From: Intestinimonas massiliensis (ex Afouda et al. 2020) | GTDB lineage: Bacteria; Bacillota; Clostridia; Oscillospirales; Oscillospiraceae | Length of the DNA stretch: 64,000 nucleotides | NCBI RefSeq assembly: GCF_900626285.1 | Contig: NZ_LR131148.1 | Coordinates: 334,891-398,890 of the forward strand | Direction of reading: 5' to 3' | Part shown: piece after piece, positions 9,700 to 18,080 of the stretch | Layout of the letters: each line of letters begins with the position of its first letter | Numbering within the stretch: position 1 is the first letter of the stretch | Position numbers and translations under genes: made by a program | Notes under the pieces: model-generated | Seen by the model: only the letters and a program-made list of their open reading frames with translations | Databases searched by the model: none | What the model was told of the DNA's origin: nothing

Positions 9700-10540
9700 A
9701 CATGTGACCAAGCGCTATGGGACTTTCACCGCCCTGGAGGACGTGAACCTGGCCTTTGAGCCGGGGGTGTACGGCCTGCTGGCCCCCAACGGGGCGGGCA
9801 AGACCACCCTTATCAAGCTGCTGGCCACCCTGCTCTTCCCCACGGAGGGGCAGATCCTGTGGGACGGGGAGGACATCCACACCCTGGGGGCGGAGTACCG
9901 GGGCCTGCTGGGCTACCTGCCCCAGGACTTCGGGTTTTACCCCTCCTACACCGCCCGGCAGTTCCTCCGCTACGCCGCCGCCCTCCAGTGCCTGCCCAAG
10001 GGGGAGGCGGAAAAGCGCATTGCGGAGCTGCTGGACACCGTGGGTCTGGCCGACGCGGCGGACAAGAAGCTGAAAACCTTCTCCGGCGGCATGCGCCAGC
10101 GGGTGGGCATCGCCGTGGCCATGCTCACGAACCCCAGACTGCTGCTGCTGGACGAGCCCACCGCCGGGCTGGACCCCCGGGAGCGGGTGCGCTTCCGCAA
10201 CCTGATCCACGCCCTGGCCGCCGACCGGATCGTCATCCTGTCCACCCACATCGTCTCGGACATCGAGACCATCGCCGGGCAGATCGTCCTGTTCAAGGAC
10301 CATAAACTGTACTGCTGCGACAGTCCCGCCCGCATCTGCGCCCAGTGGAAGGGCAGGGTTTGGCAGGTGCCGGCGGGCGCCGCCCTGGGCCCGGACCAGC
10401 TGGTCCTCAGCGAGGGCCAGAGCGAGGCCGGGGCGGTGCTGCGGGTGCTGTCCGACACGCCCCCGGCGGGAGCCGTTCCCGTGACGCCCGGCCTGGAGGA
10501 CGCCTTCCTGGCCATCTACCGGGAGGAGGGAGGAGCATGA
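9686..10540 (+). CDS. ABC transporter ATP-binding protein
   Basis: A 284-residue ATPase with Walker A (PNGAGKTT), Q-loop (YLPQDFGFYPSYTARQFL), ABC signature (TFSGGMRQRVG), Walker B (LLLLDEPTAGLDP) and H-loop (STHIV). It belongs to the multidrug/antimicrobial-peptide exporter class that pairs with two membrane subunits. Its last 75 residues form an extension after the nucleotide-binding domain, common in this class. Overlaps with both neighbours show tight co-translation in the sigma factor operon. Confidence 0.92.
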   Translation: MLSVEHVTKRYGTFTALEDVNLAFEPGVYGLLAPNGAGKTTLIKLLATLLFPTEGQILWDGEDIHTLGAEYRGLLGYLPQDFGFYPSYTARQFLRYAAALQCLPKGEAEKRIAELLDTVGLADAADKKLKTFSGGMRQRVGIAVAMLTNPRLLLLDEPTAGLDPRERVRFRNLIHALAADRIVILSTHIVSDIETIAGQIVLFKDHKLYCCDSPARICAQWKGRVWQVPAGAALGPDQLVLSEGQSEAGAVLRVLSDTPPAGAVPVTPGLEDAFLAIYREEGGA

Positions 10541-11685
10541 GGCTGGCGGTGTGGGAATGGCGGAAGCTGTTCCGCCTGCCCGCCCTGTGGGTGTTTGTGG
10601 GCCTGTGCCTGGTGTTCAACGGCCTGCTGCTGTCCTCACCCTCCGCCCTGGACCGGGCCTTCTTCAACGACACCTCGGCGGACGCCGCCCTCCTGGGCCA
10701 GCGGGTGGACCAGGCGTTCCTGACGGGGCTGGACGCCCTGCCGGACACCGAGAACCGGGCGCTTCTGCGCCCCTATGTGACCGGGCTGGAGAACACCCTG
10801 GAGGGCTACGACACCGGGGAGCTGACCGCTTTTTATCAGGAGCTGATGGAGGGGGACACCCTGGCCCAGAGCTGGATGGCCTGGAAGTACGGCCTGCTCC
10901 AGGCCCGGGTGGATCACCTGGCCCGGACCGGCGCCGCCCTGGACCTGTACGTGGGGCCCATCACCCACGACAGCCATCAGTACCTCTATGACACCCTGTT
11001 CCGGGCCATCGTGGCCGAGGGCATTCTATTGGGCCTGCTGTGCGCCCTCTATCTGGTGGGGTATGAGGGTATGAGCGGCACCCGTGCCCTGACCTGCGCC
11101 AGCCGGACGGGGCGGAAGCTGTGGCGGAGCAAGGCCCTGGCCGCCCTGGCCGCCGCCCTGGGGCTGTACGCCCTGCTGGTCCTGCTCACCCTGGGGCCCT
11201 ATCTGATCCTGTGGGACTACGGCGGCATCTGGTCGGCCAGCGTGTCCAGCCAGTTCAACTATTTTGTAGATATGCTCCACCCCCGCCCCTTCCTCACCTG
11301 GGCGGACTTCACCGTGGGGAGCTATTTTGCCGCCATGGTGGCGGCCGGCGGGGCACTGGTGGCGGTCTTTACCCTGATGGGGGCTGTTGCGGGCCTGCTG
11401 ATAGGCAATACTTACGGGGCGGCCATCGGGGCGGCGGCCCTGTGCGCTCTGATGATCGGCCTGTCCTCTGTCCTGGTCAACAACCTGGGCCTGTGGTGGG
11501 CCTATCTGCTCACCACCTTTTCCCCGGCCCATCTGTGGCTGTCCATCAGCGGCTGGTTCACCGAGCTGGGGCAGGGCGGGCTTATCCCCTGGCAGGAGAC
11601 GGCGGGGCTGGCCCTCAACCTGCTGGTGTGGGGCGGCTTCACTCTGCTGGCCCTGAGGCGGTTCGGAAGAAAGGATGTGGCGTGA
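10537..11685 (+). CDS. ABC transporter permease (ABC-2-like)
   Basis: A 382-residue membrane protein starting MRLAVWEWRKLFRLPALWVF, with an N-terminal membrane segment (residues about 13-28), a soluble extracytoplasmic loop of about 130 residues, and a cluster of five or so further membrane segments from residue 150. This is the ABC-2 permease layout. The ATG overlaps the stop of the ATPase gene (ATGA, 10537-10540). The substrate is unknown; with the following permease it would form a heterodimeric exporter. Confidence 0.82.
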   Translation: MRLAVWEWRKLFRLPALWVFVGLCLVFNGLLLSSPSALDRAFFNDTSADAALLGQRVDQAFLTGLDALPDTENRALLRPYVTGLENTLEGYDTGELTAFYQELMEGDTLAQSWMAWKYGLLQARVDHLARTGAALDLYVGPITHDSHQYLYDTLFRAIVAEGILLGLLCALYLVGYEGMSGTRALTCASRTGRKLWRSKALAALAAALGLYALLVLLTLGPYLILWDYGGIWSASVSSQFNYFVDMLHPRPFLTWADFTVGSYFAAMVAAGGALVAVFTLMGAVAGLLIGNTYGAAIGAAALCALMIGLSSVLVNNLGLWWAYLLTTFSPAHLWLSISGWFTELGQGGLIPWQETAGLALNLLVWGGFTLLALRRFGRKDVA

Positions 11686-12891
11686 ATGGCTCTGCTGAAA
11701 TGGGAACTGAAAAAGATCTGGCGGCCCGGCCTGCTGCTGGCCATCGCCCTCATCGGCCTGGTGTTTTATGACGCGCGGCCCGGCTTTTATCTGGAATATT
11801 TCTGGGATTCCAGCGACTGGAGGGGCGCCCAGGCTCAGCTCTCCTCCGGCTGGCTGGAGGCCTGCGGCACCACCATGGAGCCGGAGGAACGGGCTCAGCT
11901 GGACGGCCAGCTGGAAGATCTGGAGGCGGAGTTTGCCCGGCAGGCGGCCCAGGTCCCCGGGGCCGCGGAGGCGGGGATCACCGATTACGAGAGCTATCTG
12001 GACTGGGAGGCGGACTACCACAACAGCTCCCAGGCAGGGACGCGGACGGAGGAGGATTCCGACCTGTCCCGGGCCATCTACTATACCACCAATCTGAACA
12101 CAATAGAATCGCTGCTTCAGTTTATGGAGAACTATGACACCCTGGCGGCGGGGGAAGTGCCGGAGGCCTGGGGCGGTGAAGTGGGGGACTATTCTCCCGC
12201 CCACCAGCCCAGCATCCGGCGGGTGGAGGATGTGAGAGCGGAGGGCGTCTATGGCTTCCTGCCCGGCACCGTGACAAACAATACCGACAACTTCTTTCAC
12301 TACTTCGCCATCTGGTGCGTCTTCAGCGCGGTGCTGCTGCTGTCCCCCACCCTGGTGCGGGACGCCCTCCGCCGCACCAGAGCCATGCAGTGGACTTCCC
12401 GCCGGGGGCGGGGGGTGCTGAATGCCCAGATGGGGGCGGCCCTGCTGTCCGGGGTGCTGCTCACCCTGCTCAACTGCGCCGTCTACCTGGGCCCCTTCCT
12501 GGCCACCGGGGCGCTGCGGTTTCGGAACTGCCCCCTGGTCAGTGTGTGGAACGCTGAATTTCCCTGGTTCGACTGGACTTATGGCCAGTATCTGCTGATC
12601 CTGCTGGGGCTTACCTTCCTGCTTGCCCTGGCGGCCTCCGGGTTCACGGTGGTGCTCTCCCGGTTCAGTGCCAGCTATGTGGCCATGCTCCTCAAGGCCA
12701 TCCCCCTGATCTTCGTGCTGTGCTGGGGCGTGGTGCCCTGGATCATGGCGGGAGCGGGACTGTTCATGAGCAGTCCCGTCCGGCTCACCGGCCTGCCGGG
12801 GACGGAGTTCCTCTGCGCCGCACTGGCCGCCTTGCTGGCCCTGGCTCTGTGCGTTATGACCATCCGCCGCCAGCGGAAGGCAGAGCTGTAA
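11686..12891 (+). CDS. second ABC transporter permease-like membrane protein
   Basis: A 401-residue protein starting MALLKWELKKIWRPGLLL. It has one N-terminal membrane segment, a large hydrophilic loop (about residues 35-200), then about five membrane segments, mirroring the gene before it. It begins directly after the upstream stop codon. The paired permeases and the ATPase make a complete exporter encoded behind an ECF sigma factor. The large extracytoplasmic loops may sense or capture the substrate; this is inference from layout. Confidence 0.75.
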   Translation: MALLKWELKKIWRPGLLLAIALIGLVFYDARPGFYLEYFWDSSDWRGAQAQLSSGWLEACGTTMEPEERAQLDGQLEDLEAEFARQAAQVPGAAEAGITDYESYLDWEADYHNSSQAGTRTEEDSDLSRAIYYTTNLNTIESLLQFMENYDTLAAGEVPEAWGGEVGDYSPAHQPSIRRVEDVRAEGVYGFLPGTVTNNTDNFFHYFAIWCVFSAVLLLSPTLVRDALRRTRAMQWTSRRGRGVLNAQMGAALLSGVLLTLLNCAVYLGPFLATGALRFRNCPLVSVWNAEFPWFDWTYGQYLLILLGLTFLLALAASGFTVVLSRFSASYVAMLLKAIPLIFVLCWGVVPWIMAGAGLFMSSPVRLTGLPGTEFLCAALAALLALALCVMTIRRQRKAEL

Positions 12892-12935
12892 AAAAACACC
12901 CCGGTTCGTTCAGACGAACCGGGGCGTTTTGATTT
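12892..12935. terminator. bidirectional terminator between convergent genes
   Basis: CCCCGGTTCGT (12899-12909) pairs with ACGAACCGGGG (12914-12924) around TCAG, flanked by A-runs on the left and T-runs on the right, so it can stop transcription from both sides. Confidence 0.9.
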
Positions 12936-14729
12936 TTACGGAGCGGCTGTCGTTTCCTGCGCGATGGGGGAGAAGTATTTCTCCCGGTACTGCCCGAACA
13001 GCTGGTCGAACTCCGGGTTGGTACCGCCGTGGTGCAGGTCCCGGGTGTAGGCGTGGGAGTCGATCCGCGCCTTGTCCTCCTTGGAGGCGGTCTGGCGCAC
13101 GATGCGCAGGGCCACGTTGGAGCAGTGGTCGGAAATGCGCTCCAGATTGATGAGCAACTCCAGGAACTGGGTGCCCAATTCTATGGTACACTCGCCGGTC
13201 TTCAGCCGCTCCACGTGGCGGTTCTTCAGCGTGTCGGCGATCAGGTCCACCACTTCCTCCAGGGGTTCCACCTGGACGGCCACAGCCCGCTGCCTGCTCT
13301 GGTAGCAGGCGATGGTCTTTTCCAGCGTCTCATTCACCGCGGCGGCCAGCTGATCCAGTTCCATCTGGGCCTGAGCGGGGAAGGACATGCCCCGGTTACG
13401 GAGAATCACCGCACATTCTGACACGTTGACGGCATAATCGCCGATCCGCTCGAAGTCGGACAGGGTGTGGAGCAGTTCGGACACCTTGGTACTCTCCTCC
13501 GGAGAGAGCGCCCGGTCAGTCAGTTTTACCAGGTAGTTGTCCAGCAGACCCTCCAGCTTGTCCAGGGCGGTCTCGGTCTCATTGAGCCGCTCCAGCTTCT
13601 TGGGGTCGAACTTTTTGATCAGGTCCACCGACAGAAGGAAGTTGTCCCGGGCGAACTCACCCATCTGCACCACCGCGTCATGGGACTTTTCCAGCGCCAG
13701 GGAGGGGGAGGACAGGAAGCGGTCATCCAGCACGGACAGCTCCCGCTCCTCGGCATCGCCGGGCACCACCAGCTTCACCAGCTTGACCAGCTGCCGGTGG
13801 AAGGGGAGCAGCAGGGCGGTGCAGGCCACGTTGAAGGCCAGGTGCAGGTTGGCGATGGAGCTCATGGTCATAGTGGTACCCCAGAAGGGGAACCGGAACA
13901 GGGCGTTGCCGGCGTAAAGCACCACCAGGAAAAAGACCGAGCCGATAATATTGAAGAACAGATGGATCATAGCGGTGCGCTTGGCGTTGCGGGAGGCGCC
14001 GATGGAGGAGATCAGGGCGGTGATGCAGGTGCCGATGTTCTGGCCCATGATCAGGGGCATGGCGATATGGAAGGAGACCACGCCGGTGGTGCTGATAGCC
14101 TGCAGAATGCCCATGGAGGCGGAGGAGGACTGGAGCAGGGCGGTGATGAGGGCGCCTACGGCCACACCCAGGAAGGGGTTGGAGAAGGCGGTAAACACGG
14201 CCTGGAACTCCGGCAGGTCCTGAAGAGGCTCCACCGCGGCGGACATGGTGTTCATGCCGATAAACAGCAGGCCCAGTCCCAGAACGATCTGGCCCACCGT
14301 CTTTTTGTGCCCGCCCTTGATGAACATATAGAAGATAATGCCGATGACCGCCAGAATGGGGCCCAGAAAGGAGGGCTTGAGGAACATCAGCACGATGTTG
14401 TCCGAGGAAATATCACCCAGGCTCAGCAGCTGGGCGGTGACGGTGGTGCCGATGTTGGCGCCCATGATGATGCCCACCGTCTGCTCCAGCTTCATGATGC
14501 CGGCGTTGACGAAGCCCACGCACATGACGGTGGTGGCGGCGGAGCTTTGGATCAGGCCGGTGACCACGGCGCCCAGCAGGACGCCCTTGAACACGTTGCT
14601 GGTCAGCCGTTCCAGGATGTTTTCCAACCGGCCGCTGGACAGCTTTTCCAGACCGTCGGTCATGGTGGACATGCCAAACAGGAAGGTGGCCACAGCGCCA
14701 AATACGGCGATGATATTTGCAAGCTCCAC
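12936..14729 (-). CDS. Na+/phosphate cotransporter with PhoU-like domain
   Basis: A 597-residue protein of the NptA/YjbB family. The N-terminal half holds two Na/Pi cotransporter repeats with the hallmark QSSAATT (residue about 62) and QSSSASMGILQ motifs in the membrane. The C-terminal third is a soluble helical PhoU-like domain (about residues 345-560). It takes up or exports phosphate with sodium. It starts at a GTG (14729) with GGGGGAG just upstream. A single gene with its own promoter, facing the exporter operon. Confidence 0.93.
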   Translation of the reverse strand: MELANIIAVFGAVATFLFGMSTMTDGLEKLSSGRLENILERLTSNVFKGVLLGAVVTGLIQSSAATTVMCVGFVNAGIMKLEQTVGIIMGANIGTTVTAQLLSLGDISSDNIVLMFLKPSFLGPILAVIGIIFYMFIKGGHKKTVGQIVLGLGLLFIGMNTMSAAVEPLQDLPEFQAVFTAFSNPFLGVAVGALITALLQSSSASMGILQAISTTGVVSFHIAMPLIMGQNIGTCITALISSIGASRNAKRTAMIHLFFNIIGSVFFLVVLYAGNALFRFPFWGTTMTMSSIANLHLAFNVACTALLLPFHRQLVKLVKLVVPGDAEERELSVLDDRFLSSPSLALEKSHDAVVQMGEFARDNFLLSVDLIKKFDPKKLERLNETETALDKLEGLLDNYLVKLTDRALSPEESTKVSELLHTLSDFERIGDYAVNVSECAVILRNRGMSFPAQAQMELDQLAAAVNETLEKTIACYQSRQRAVAVQVEPLEEVVDLIADTLKNRHVERLKTGECTIELGTQFLELLINLERISDHCSNVALRIVRQTASKEDKARIDSHAYTRDLHHGGTNPEFDQLFGQYREKYFSPIAQETTAAP

Positions 14730-14793
14730 AATTCTCCCCCAAATCTGGCCCTCTTGGCCAAATAATCACAAACACATCAAATTGTACGATTCA

Positions 14794-14822
14794 ATTATAG
14801 TCCACCCGCCGGCCTTCGTAAA
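14794..14822 (-). promoter_or_regulatory. promoter of the Na/Pi cotransporter gene
   Basis: On the minus strand: -35 TTTACG (14822-14817), 17-bp spacer, consensus -10 TATAAT (14799-14794). The -35 is weak. Confidence 0.5.
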
Positions 14823-14917
14823 TGGCAGCGGCGCTTTTTCGGGAAATTTGGTGGTTGTGCCAAAATGAAGGAGTGCTTTTTAGACGAAATTTCGGAGTAT
14901 ACGGAGAGCGGGAAAAC

Positions 14918-16357
14918 TTAGCCCGGACAGCTGTTCTGCGGCAGAGGGGCGCCGGGCCGGGGAGCGGCGGTGCGCAGGGCCCGGTAGGTGCGGACCAGCA
15001 CCGCGGCGGAGATCAGGAAGGTGAGCACATCGGATACCGGCATGGAGTACAGCACGCCGTCCAGACCGAAGAAATGGGGGAGAAGCAGGGACAGACCCAC
15101 GCCGAAAATTACCTCCCGGATCATGGACAGGGCAGTGGACAGGAAGGACTTGCCTAGGGCCTGGAGGTAGATGAAGGCGGCCTTGTTCACCGTGGCCAGG
15201 ATCATCATGCACAGGTAGACCCGGAAGCAGCGGACAGCAAACTGGGTGTAGTAGGCGCTCTCGTTGGCGGCGCCGAACAGGCCGATGAGCTGCCGTGGGA
15301 AGAGCTCTACGATCACCAGCGCCAGTGCGCCCACGGCGGCCTCAGCCAGGACCAGCCGGGTGAGCAGGCTGGCGGCCCGATCCCGGCGCTCCGCCCCCAG
15401 GTTATAGCCGATGATGGGGATGCACCCGGCGGCCATGCCTACCGCCACGGAAATGACGATCTGGAAAAACTTCATCACGATGCCCAGCACCGCCAGGGGG
15501 ATCTGGGCGTATTGGGCCTGGGAGAAGATCGGGTCCAGAGCGCCATATTTCAGGGTCATGTTCTGGATGGCGGCCATGGCGGCCACCAGGGAGATCTGGG
15601 ACAGGAAGCTGCAGATGCCCAGGGGCAGATAGCGCCTGGCCAGGTCCCCGTGGAGCCGGAAGCAGCTCTTGTCCAGCCGGACAGCCTTCATATGGCGCAG
15701 ATACCAGATGGACAGAAAGGCGGTGAGGATCTGGCCCAGGATAGTGGCGACAGCGGCTCCCATCATACCCCAGCGGCAGCCGAAGATGAACACCGGGTCC
15801 AGGATCAGGTTGACCACCGCCCCCGCCAGGGTGGAGGCCATGGCGAACCGGGGGCTGCCGTCGGAGCGGATGATGGGGTTCATGGCCTGGCCGAACAGGT
15901 AGAAGGGGACCCCCAGGGTGATCCAGAAGAAGTACTCCCTGGAGCAGGCGTAGGTCTCCGGATTGACCTGCCCGCCGAACGCGGTCAGGATCTGTGGGGA
16001 GAAAAGCAGATAGCAGACGGTCAGCAGAATACCAAGCAGCACGCTGAGCAGGATGGCGCTGCCGATGCTCTTCCGGGCACGATCCGTCTGGCCGGAGCCC
16101 AGGCTGATGCTGACAAAGGCGCAGCAGCCGTCTCCGATCATCACCGCGATGGCCAGGGCCACCACGGTCAGGGGAAAGACCACCGTGTTGGCAGCGTTGC
16201 CGTAGGAGCCCAGATAGCTGGCGTTGGCAATGAAGATCTGATCCACAATGTTATAAAGCGCCGCCACCAGCAGGGAGATGATACAGGGGATGGCATAGCG
16301 CCGCATCAGGTTTCCGATGGGCTGGGTGACCAGAAATGAGTTGGATTGTTCGTGCAT
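14918..16357 (-). CDS. MATE family efflux transporter
   Basis: A 479-residue membrane protein with 12 predicted segments in two homologous halves, typical of MATE (MatE, PF01554) drug or metabolite antiporters. Recognisable family stretches are the N-terminal PIGNLMRRYAIPCIISLLVA and FGQAMNPIIRSDGSPRFAM. AAGGAGG precedes the ATG. The gene has its own promoter, followed immediately by an intrinsic-terminator hairpin before the coding region, so expression may be attenuated. Substrate unknown. Confidence 0.92.
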   Translation of the reverse strand: MHEQSNSFLVTQPIGNLMRRYAIPCIISLLVAALYNIVDQIFIANASYLGSYGNAANTVVFPLTVVALAIAVMIGDGCCAFVSISLGSGQTDRARKSIGSAILLSVLLGILLTVCYLLFSPQILTAFGGQVNPETYACSREYFFWITLGVPFYLFGQAMNPIIRSDGSPRFAMASTLAGAVVNLILDPVFIFGCRWGMMGAAVATILGQILTAFLSIWYLRHMKAVRLDKSCFRLHGDLARRYLPLGICSFLSQISLVAAMAAIQNMTLKYGALDPIFSQAQYAQIPLAVLGIVMKFFQIVISVAVGMAAGCIPIIGYNLGAERRDRAASLLTRLVLAEAAVGALALVIVELFPRQLIGLFGAANESAYYTQFAVRCFRVYLCMMILATVNKAAFIYLQALGKSFLSTALSMIREVIFGVGLSLLLPHFFGLDGVLYSMPVSDVLTFLISAAVLVRTYRALRTAAPRPGAPLPQNSCPG

Positions 16358-16399
16358 AAGCAGCAGCCTCCTTTTTTGCTGGACCCGTTGACGGGCGAC

Positions 16400-16447
16400 A
16401 AAAAAGCGTGTGGCCGAAAGCTGGATTTATGCCTTCGGCCACACGCT
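16400..16447 (-). terminator. intrinsic terminator in the leader of the MATE gene
   Basis: On the minus strand, AGCGTGTGGCCGAA...GC (16447-16431) pairs with GC...TTCGGCCACACGCT (16421-16405), one mismatch, 9-nt loop, followed by six T. It starts within a few bases of the predicted transcription start and lies 43 bp before the MATE start codon. Confidence 0.8.
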
Positions 16448-16455
16448 ATACACTT

Positions 16456-16484
16456 ATTATAAAATGCCGCCCGCCCTTTTTCAA
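16456..16484 (-). promoter_or_regulatory. strong sigma-A promoter upstream of the MATE gene
   Basis: Minus strand -35 TTGAAA (16484-16479), 17-bp spacer, consensus -10 TATAAT (16461-16456). The expected start point, near 16449, is at the base of the terminator hairpin. Confidence 0.8.
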
Positions 16485-16493
16485 AGGCAGATT

Positions 16494-16518
16494 TCAACAA
16501 AACAGCAGGGGCTGCTGT
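16494..16518 (-). terminator. weak terminator after ribU
   Basis: ACAGCAG and CTGCTGT form a 7-bp stem with a 3-nt loop followed on the minus strand by TTTTGTT, just downstream of the ribU stop codon. Confidence 0.5.
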
Positions 16519-16541
16519 GGGACATTTTTCAGAAGAACGGC

Positions 16542-17162
16542 TCAGATCTGGTCGGCCGCCTTCCGGGGCTTGGCGGAAAAGGCGTCCCCGTGGACGATGT
16601 ACCGGGAGACCACCTTGTACACCAGGAAGGTGACGACCGAGTTGGCGCCCGCCTTGATCAGGTTGAAGGGAGCGATGAAGGGGAACAGCAGGGTGTCCAC
16701 ATAGGCCCGGTTGGCGGCCACAGCGGCGGCGTCGCTGATGTCGGCGGTGATAAAGTAGGGGGTCAGGAAGTGGTTGAACACCATCATGGCCACGGTCATG
16801 GCCAGCACGCCGGCCACCAGGGCGATCACCGCGCCGGAGCGGGTGTGGCGGATCTTATAGATGGTGCCCGCCACCAGCACCAGGGTGGAGGTGGCGAAGA
16901 TGTGCATAGCGATACCCATGACGCCGCTCTGGGCGCTGACGGTAAAGCCCTGGATCAGGCTGGCCACCACCGCCAGCACGATGCCGGCCAGGGGGCCGTA
17001 GGCGAAGGTGCCGATGAGGATGGGAATGTCGGCGGGGTCATACTCCAGGAAGGCCACCGGGGCGAAGATGGGAAAGTGGACCAGGGACACCAGAACAATG
17101 GACAGAGCCACCAGCATGGCCATGACGGCCAGCTTCTTGATGCGGGCGGATCTTGCAGACAT
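16542..17162 (-). CDS. ribU: riboflavin ECF transporter S component RibU
   Basis: A 206-residue membrane protein with about six segments, of the ECF-type S-component family. The substrate assignment rests on the FMN riboswitch directly upstream. S components bind the vitamin and dock to the shared EcfA1-EcfA2-EcfT module, which is encoded at 39007-41583 in this same window. The ATG at 17162 is preceded by AAGGAG at good spacing; an in-frame GTG at 17171 is too close to that site. A short weak terminator follows the gene, so it is monocistronic. Confidence 0.92.
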   Translation of the reverse strand: MSARSARIKKLAVMAMLVALSIVLVSLVHFPIFAPVAFLEYDPADIPILIGTFAYGPLAGIVLAVVASLIQGFTVSAQSGVMGIAMHIFATSTLVLVAGTIYKIRHTRSGAVIALVAGVLAMTVAMMVFNHFLTPYFITADISDAAAVAANRAYVDTLLFPFIAPFNLIKAGANSVVTFLVYKVVSRYIVHGDAFSAKPRKAADQI

Positions 17163-17180
17163 AAAAAACACTCCTTAGAA

Positions 17181-17216
17181 AACAGTAACACCCGAAAGAC
17201 CATGTCTTCCAGGTGT
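17181..17216 (-). terminator. expression-platform terminator of the FMN riboswitch
   Basis: On the minus strand ACACCTGGAAGAC (17216-17204) pairs with GTCTTTCGGGTGT (17200-17188) around a 3-nt loop, followed by TACTGTTTT. It lies between the aptamer and ribU and would stop transcription when FMN is bound. Confidence 0.6.
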
Positions 17217-17249
17217 CAAAATCAAAGGAGCATGCGCAATTTCAACACA

Positions 17250-17372
17250 TCTTCTTCCATCCAGACTTCGCGCCTCGCTGTGCGCGTCACTGTCGGTCCC
17301 GGAGTTCCACCGGGTCGGCCCGAAGGCTCGCGGACTATACCGCCGATCGGGATTTTCACCCTGCCCTGAAGA
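17250..17372 (-). promoter_or_regulatory. FMN riboswitch (RFN element)
   Basis: Read on the minus strand the RFN consensus blocks appear in order: AGGGCAGGGTGAAAATCCC, GATCGGCGGTATAGTCCGCGA, GACCCGGTGGAACTCCGGGA, CCGACAGTGA and AGTCTGGATG. The variable arm between the last two is a stable hairpin. The element binds flavin mononucleotide and shuts off riboflavin uptake or synthesis genes; here it controls ribU. Confidence 0.97.
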
Positions 17373-17397
17373 CATCTCATTCAGTTGTTCCAACCAT

Positions 17398-17425
17398 ATT
17401 ATACACAAGCCTGTCAGAAATGCAA
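17398..17425 (-). promoter_or_regulatory. promoter of the FMN riboswitch-ribU transcript
   Basis: Minus strand -35 TTGCAT (17425-17420), 16-bp spacer, consensus -10 TATAAT (17403-17398), immediately upstream of the aptamer. Confidence 0.75.
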
Positions 17426-17469
17426 CCCCTAAATGGGACTTTACAGAAAAACAAATGTTCGATAAATCG

Positions 17470-17498
17470 TTGACTTGTCCCTCTGGATATAATACAAT
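17470..17498 (+). promoter_or_regulatory. promoter of the YpsA-like gene
   Basis: -35 TTGACT (17470-17475), 17-bp spacer, -10 TACAAT (17493-17498). It is divergent from the ribU promoter. Confidence 0.7.
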
Positions 17499-17540
17499 GA
17501 AACCACTGAATTTACTTTGCTTGGATGGGAGGCGGCGGAC

Positions 17541-18038
17541 ATGGATCGGGAGACCACCTGCAGCTTTACCGGCCATCGGCCGGAGAAGCTGCCCTGGAGG
17601 GACAACGAGGCCGATCCCCGGTGCGTGGCGCTGAAGGCGCGGCTGGATGAAGCGGTGGAGGAGGCATACGAGCGGGGCATGCGGCACTTTATGTGCGGCA
17701 TGGCCCGGGGGGCAGACTTTTATTTCTGTGAGGCGGTGTTCAAGCTGCGGGACCGGTACCCCGACGTGACGCTGGAGGCGGTGATCCCCTGTGAAGAGCA
17801 GGCCGCCCGGTGGCGGGAGCGGGAGCGGGAGCGGTACTTCACGCTGGTGGAGCAATGCGACCAGGAGACCATGGTCCAGCGGCACTATGACAAGGGCTGC
17901 ATGCTCCGCCGCAACCGCTATATGGTGGACCGCTCCGCCCTGCTCATCGCCGTGTATGACGGGATGCTGGGCGGCACCATGTATACCCTGACCTACGCCA
18001 TGCGGCAGGGGCTGGATGTGAAGATCTTGGATCTGTAA
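17541..18038 (+). CDS. SLOG family protein (YpsA/DUF1273-like)
   Basis: A 165-residue protein beginning MDRETTCSFTGHRPEKLPW. The FTGHRPEKL opening, the central MCGMARGADFYFCEAV and the C-terminal GGTMYTLTYA are hallmarks of the DUF1273/YpsA branch of the SLOG superfamily, Rossmann-like folds predicted to bind nucleotide-derived ligands. In Bacillus, YpsA overproduction affects cell division; the biochemical role is unknown. The ATG at 17541 is preceded by GGGAGG. Single gene with its own promoter and a downstream hairpin. Confidence 0.88.
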   Translation: MDRETTCSFTGHRPEKLPWRDNEADPRCVALKARLDEAVEEAYERGMRHFMCGMARGADFYFCEAVFKLRDRYPDVTLEAVIPCEEQAARWRERERERYFTLVEQCDQETMVQRHYDKGCMLRRNRYMVDRSALLIAVYDGMLGGTMYTLTYAMRQGLDVKILDL

Positions 18039-18040
18039 GG

Positions 18041-18074
18041 AGAACGGGCCCATCCGGAGGGATGGGCCCGTTCT
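18041..18074. terminator. strong hairpin between convergent genes
   Basis: AGAACGGGCCCATCC pairs perfectly with GGATGGGCCCGTTCT around GGAG (15-bp stem). There is no clear T-run, so termination is probable but not certain; it separates the YpsA-like gene from the convergent interrupted gene. Confidence 0.7.
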
Positions 18075-18080
18075 GTGCTG

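Noticed and set aside
14822..15157. A 111-codon plus-strand frame beside the Na/Pi promoter
   Set aside because: Mostly antisense to the MATE gene, no ribosome binding site, and composition unlike a protein.
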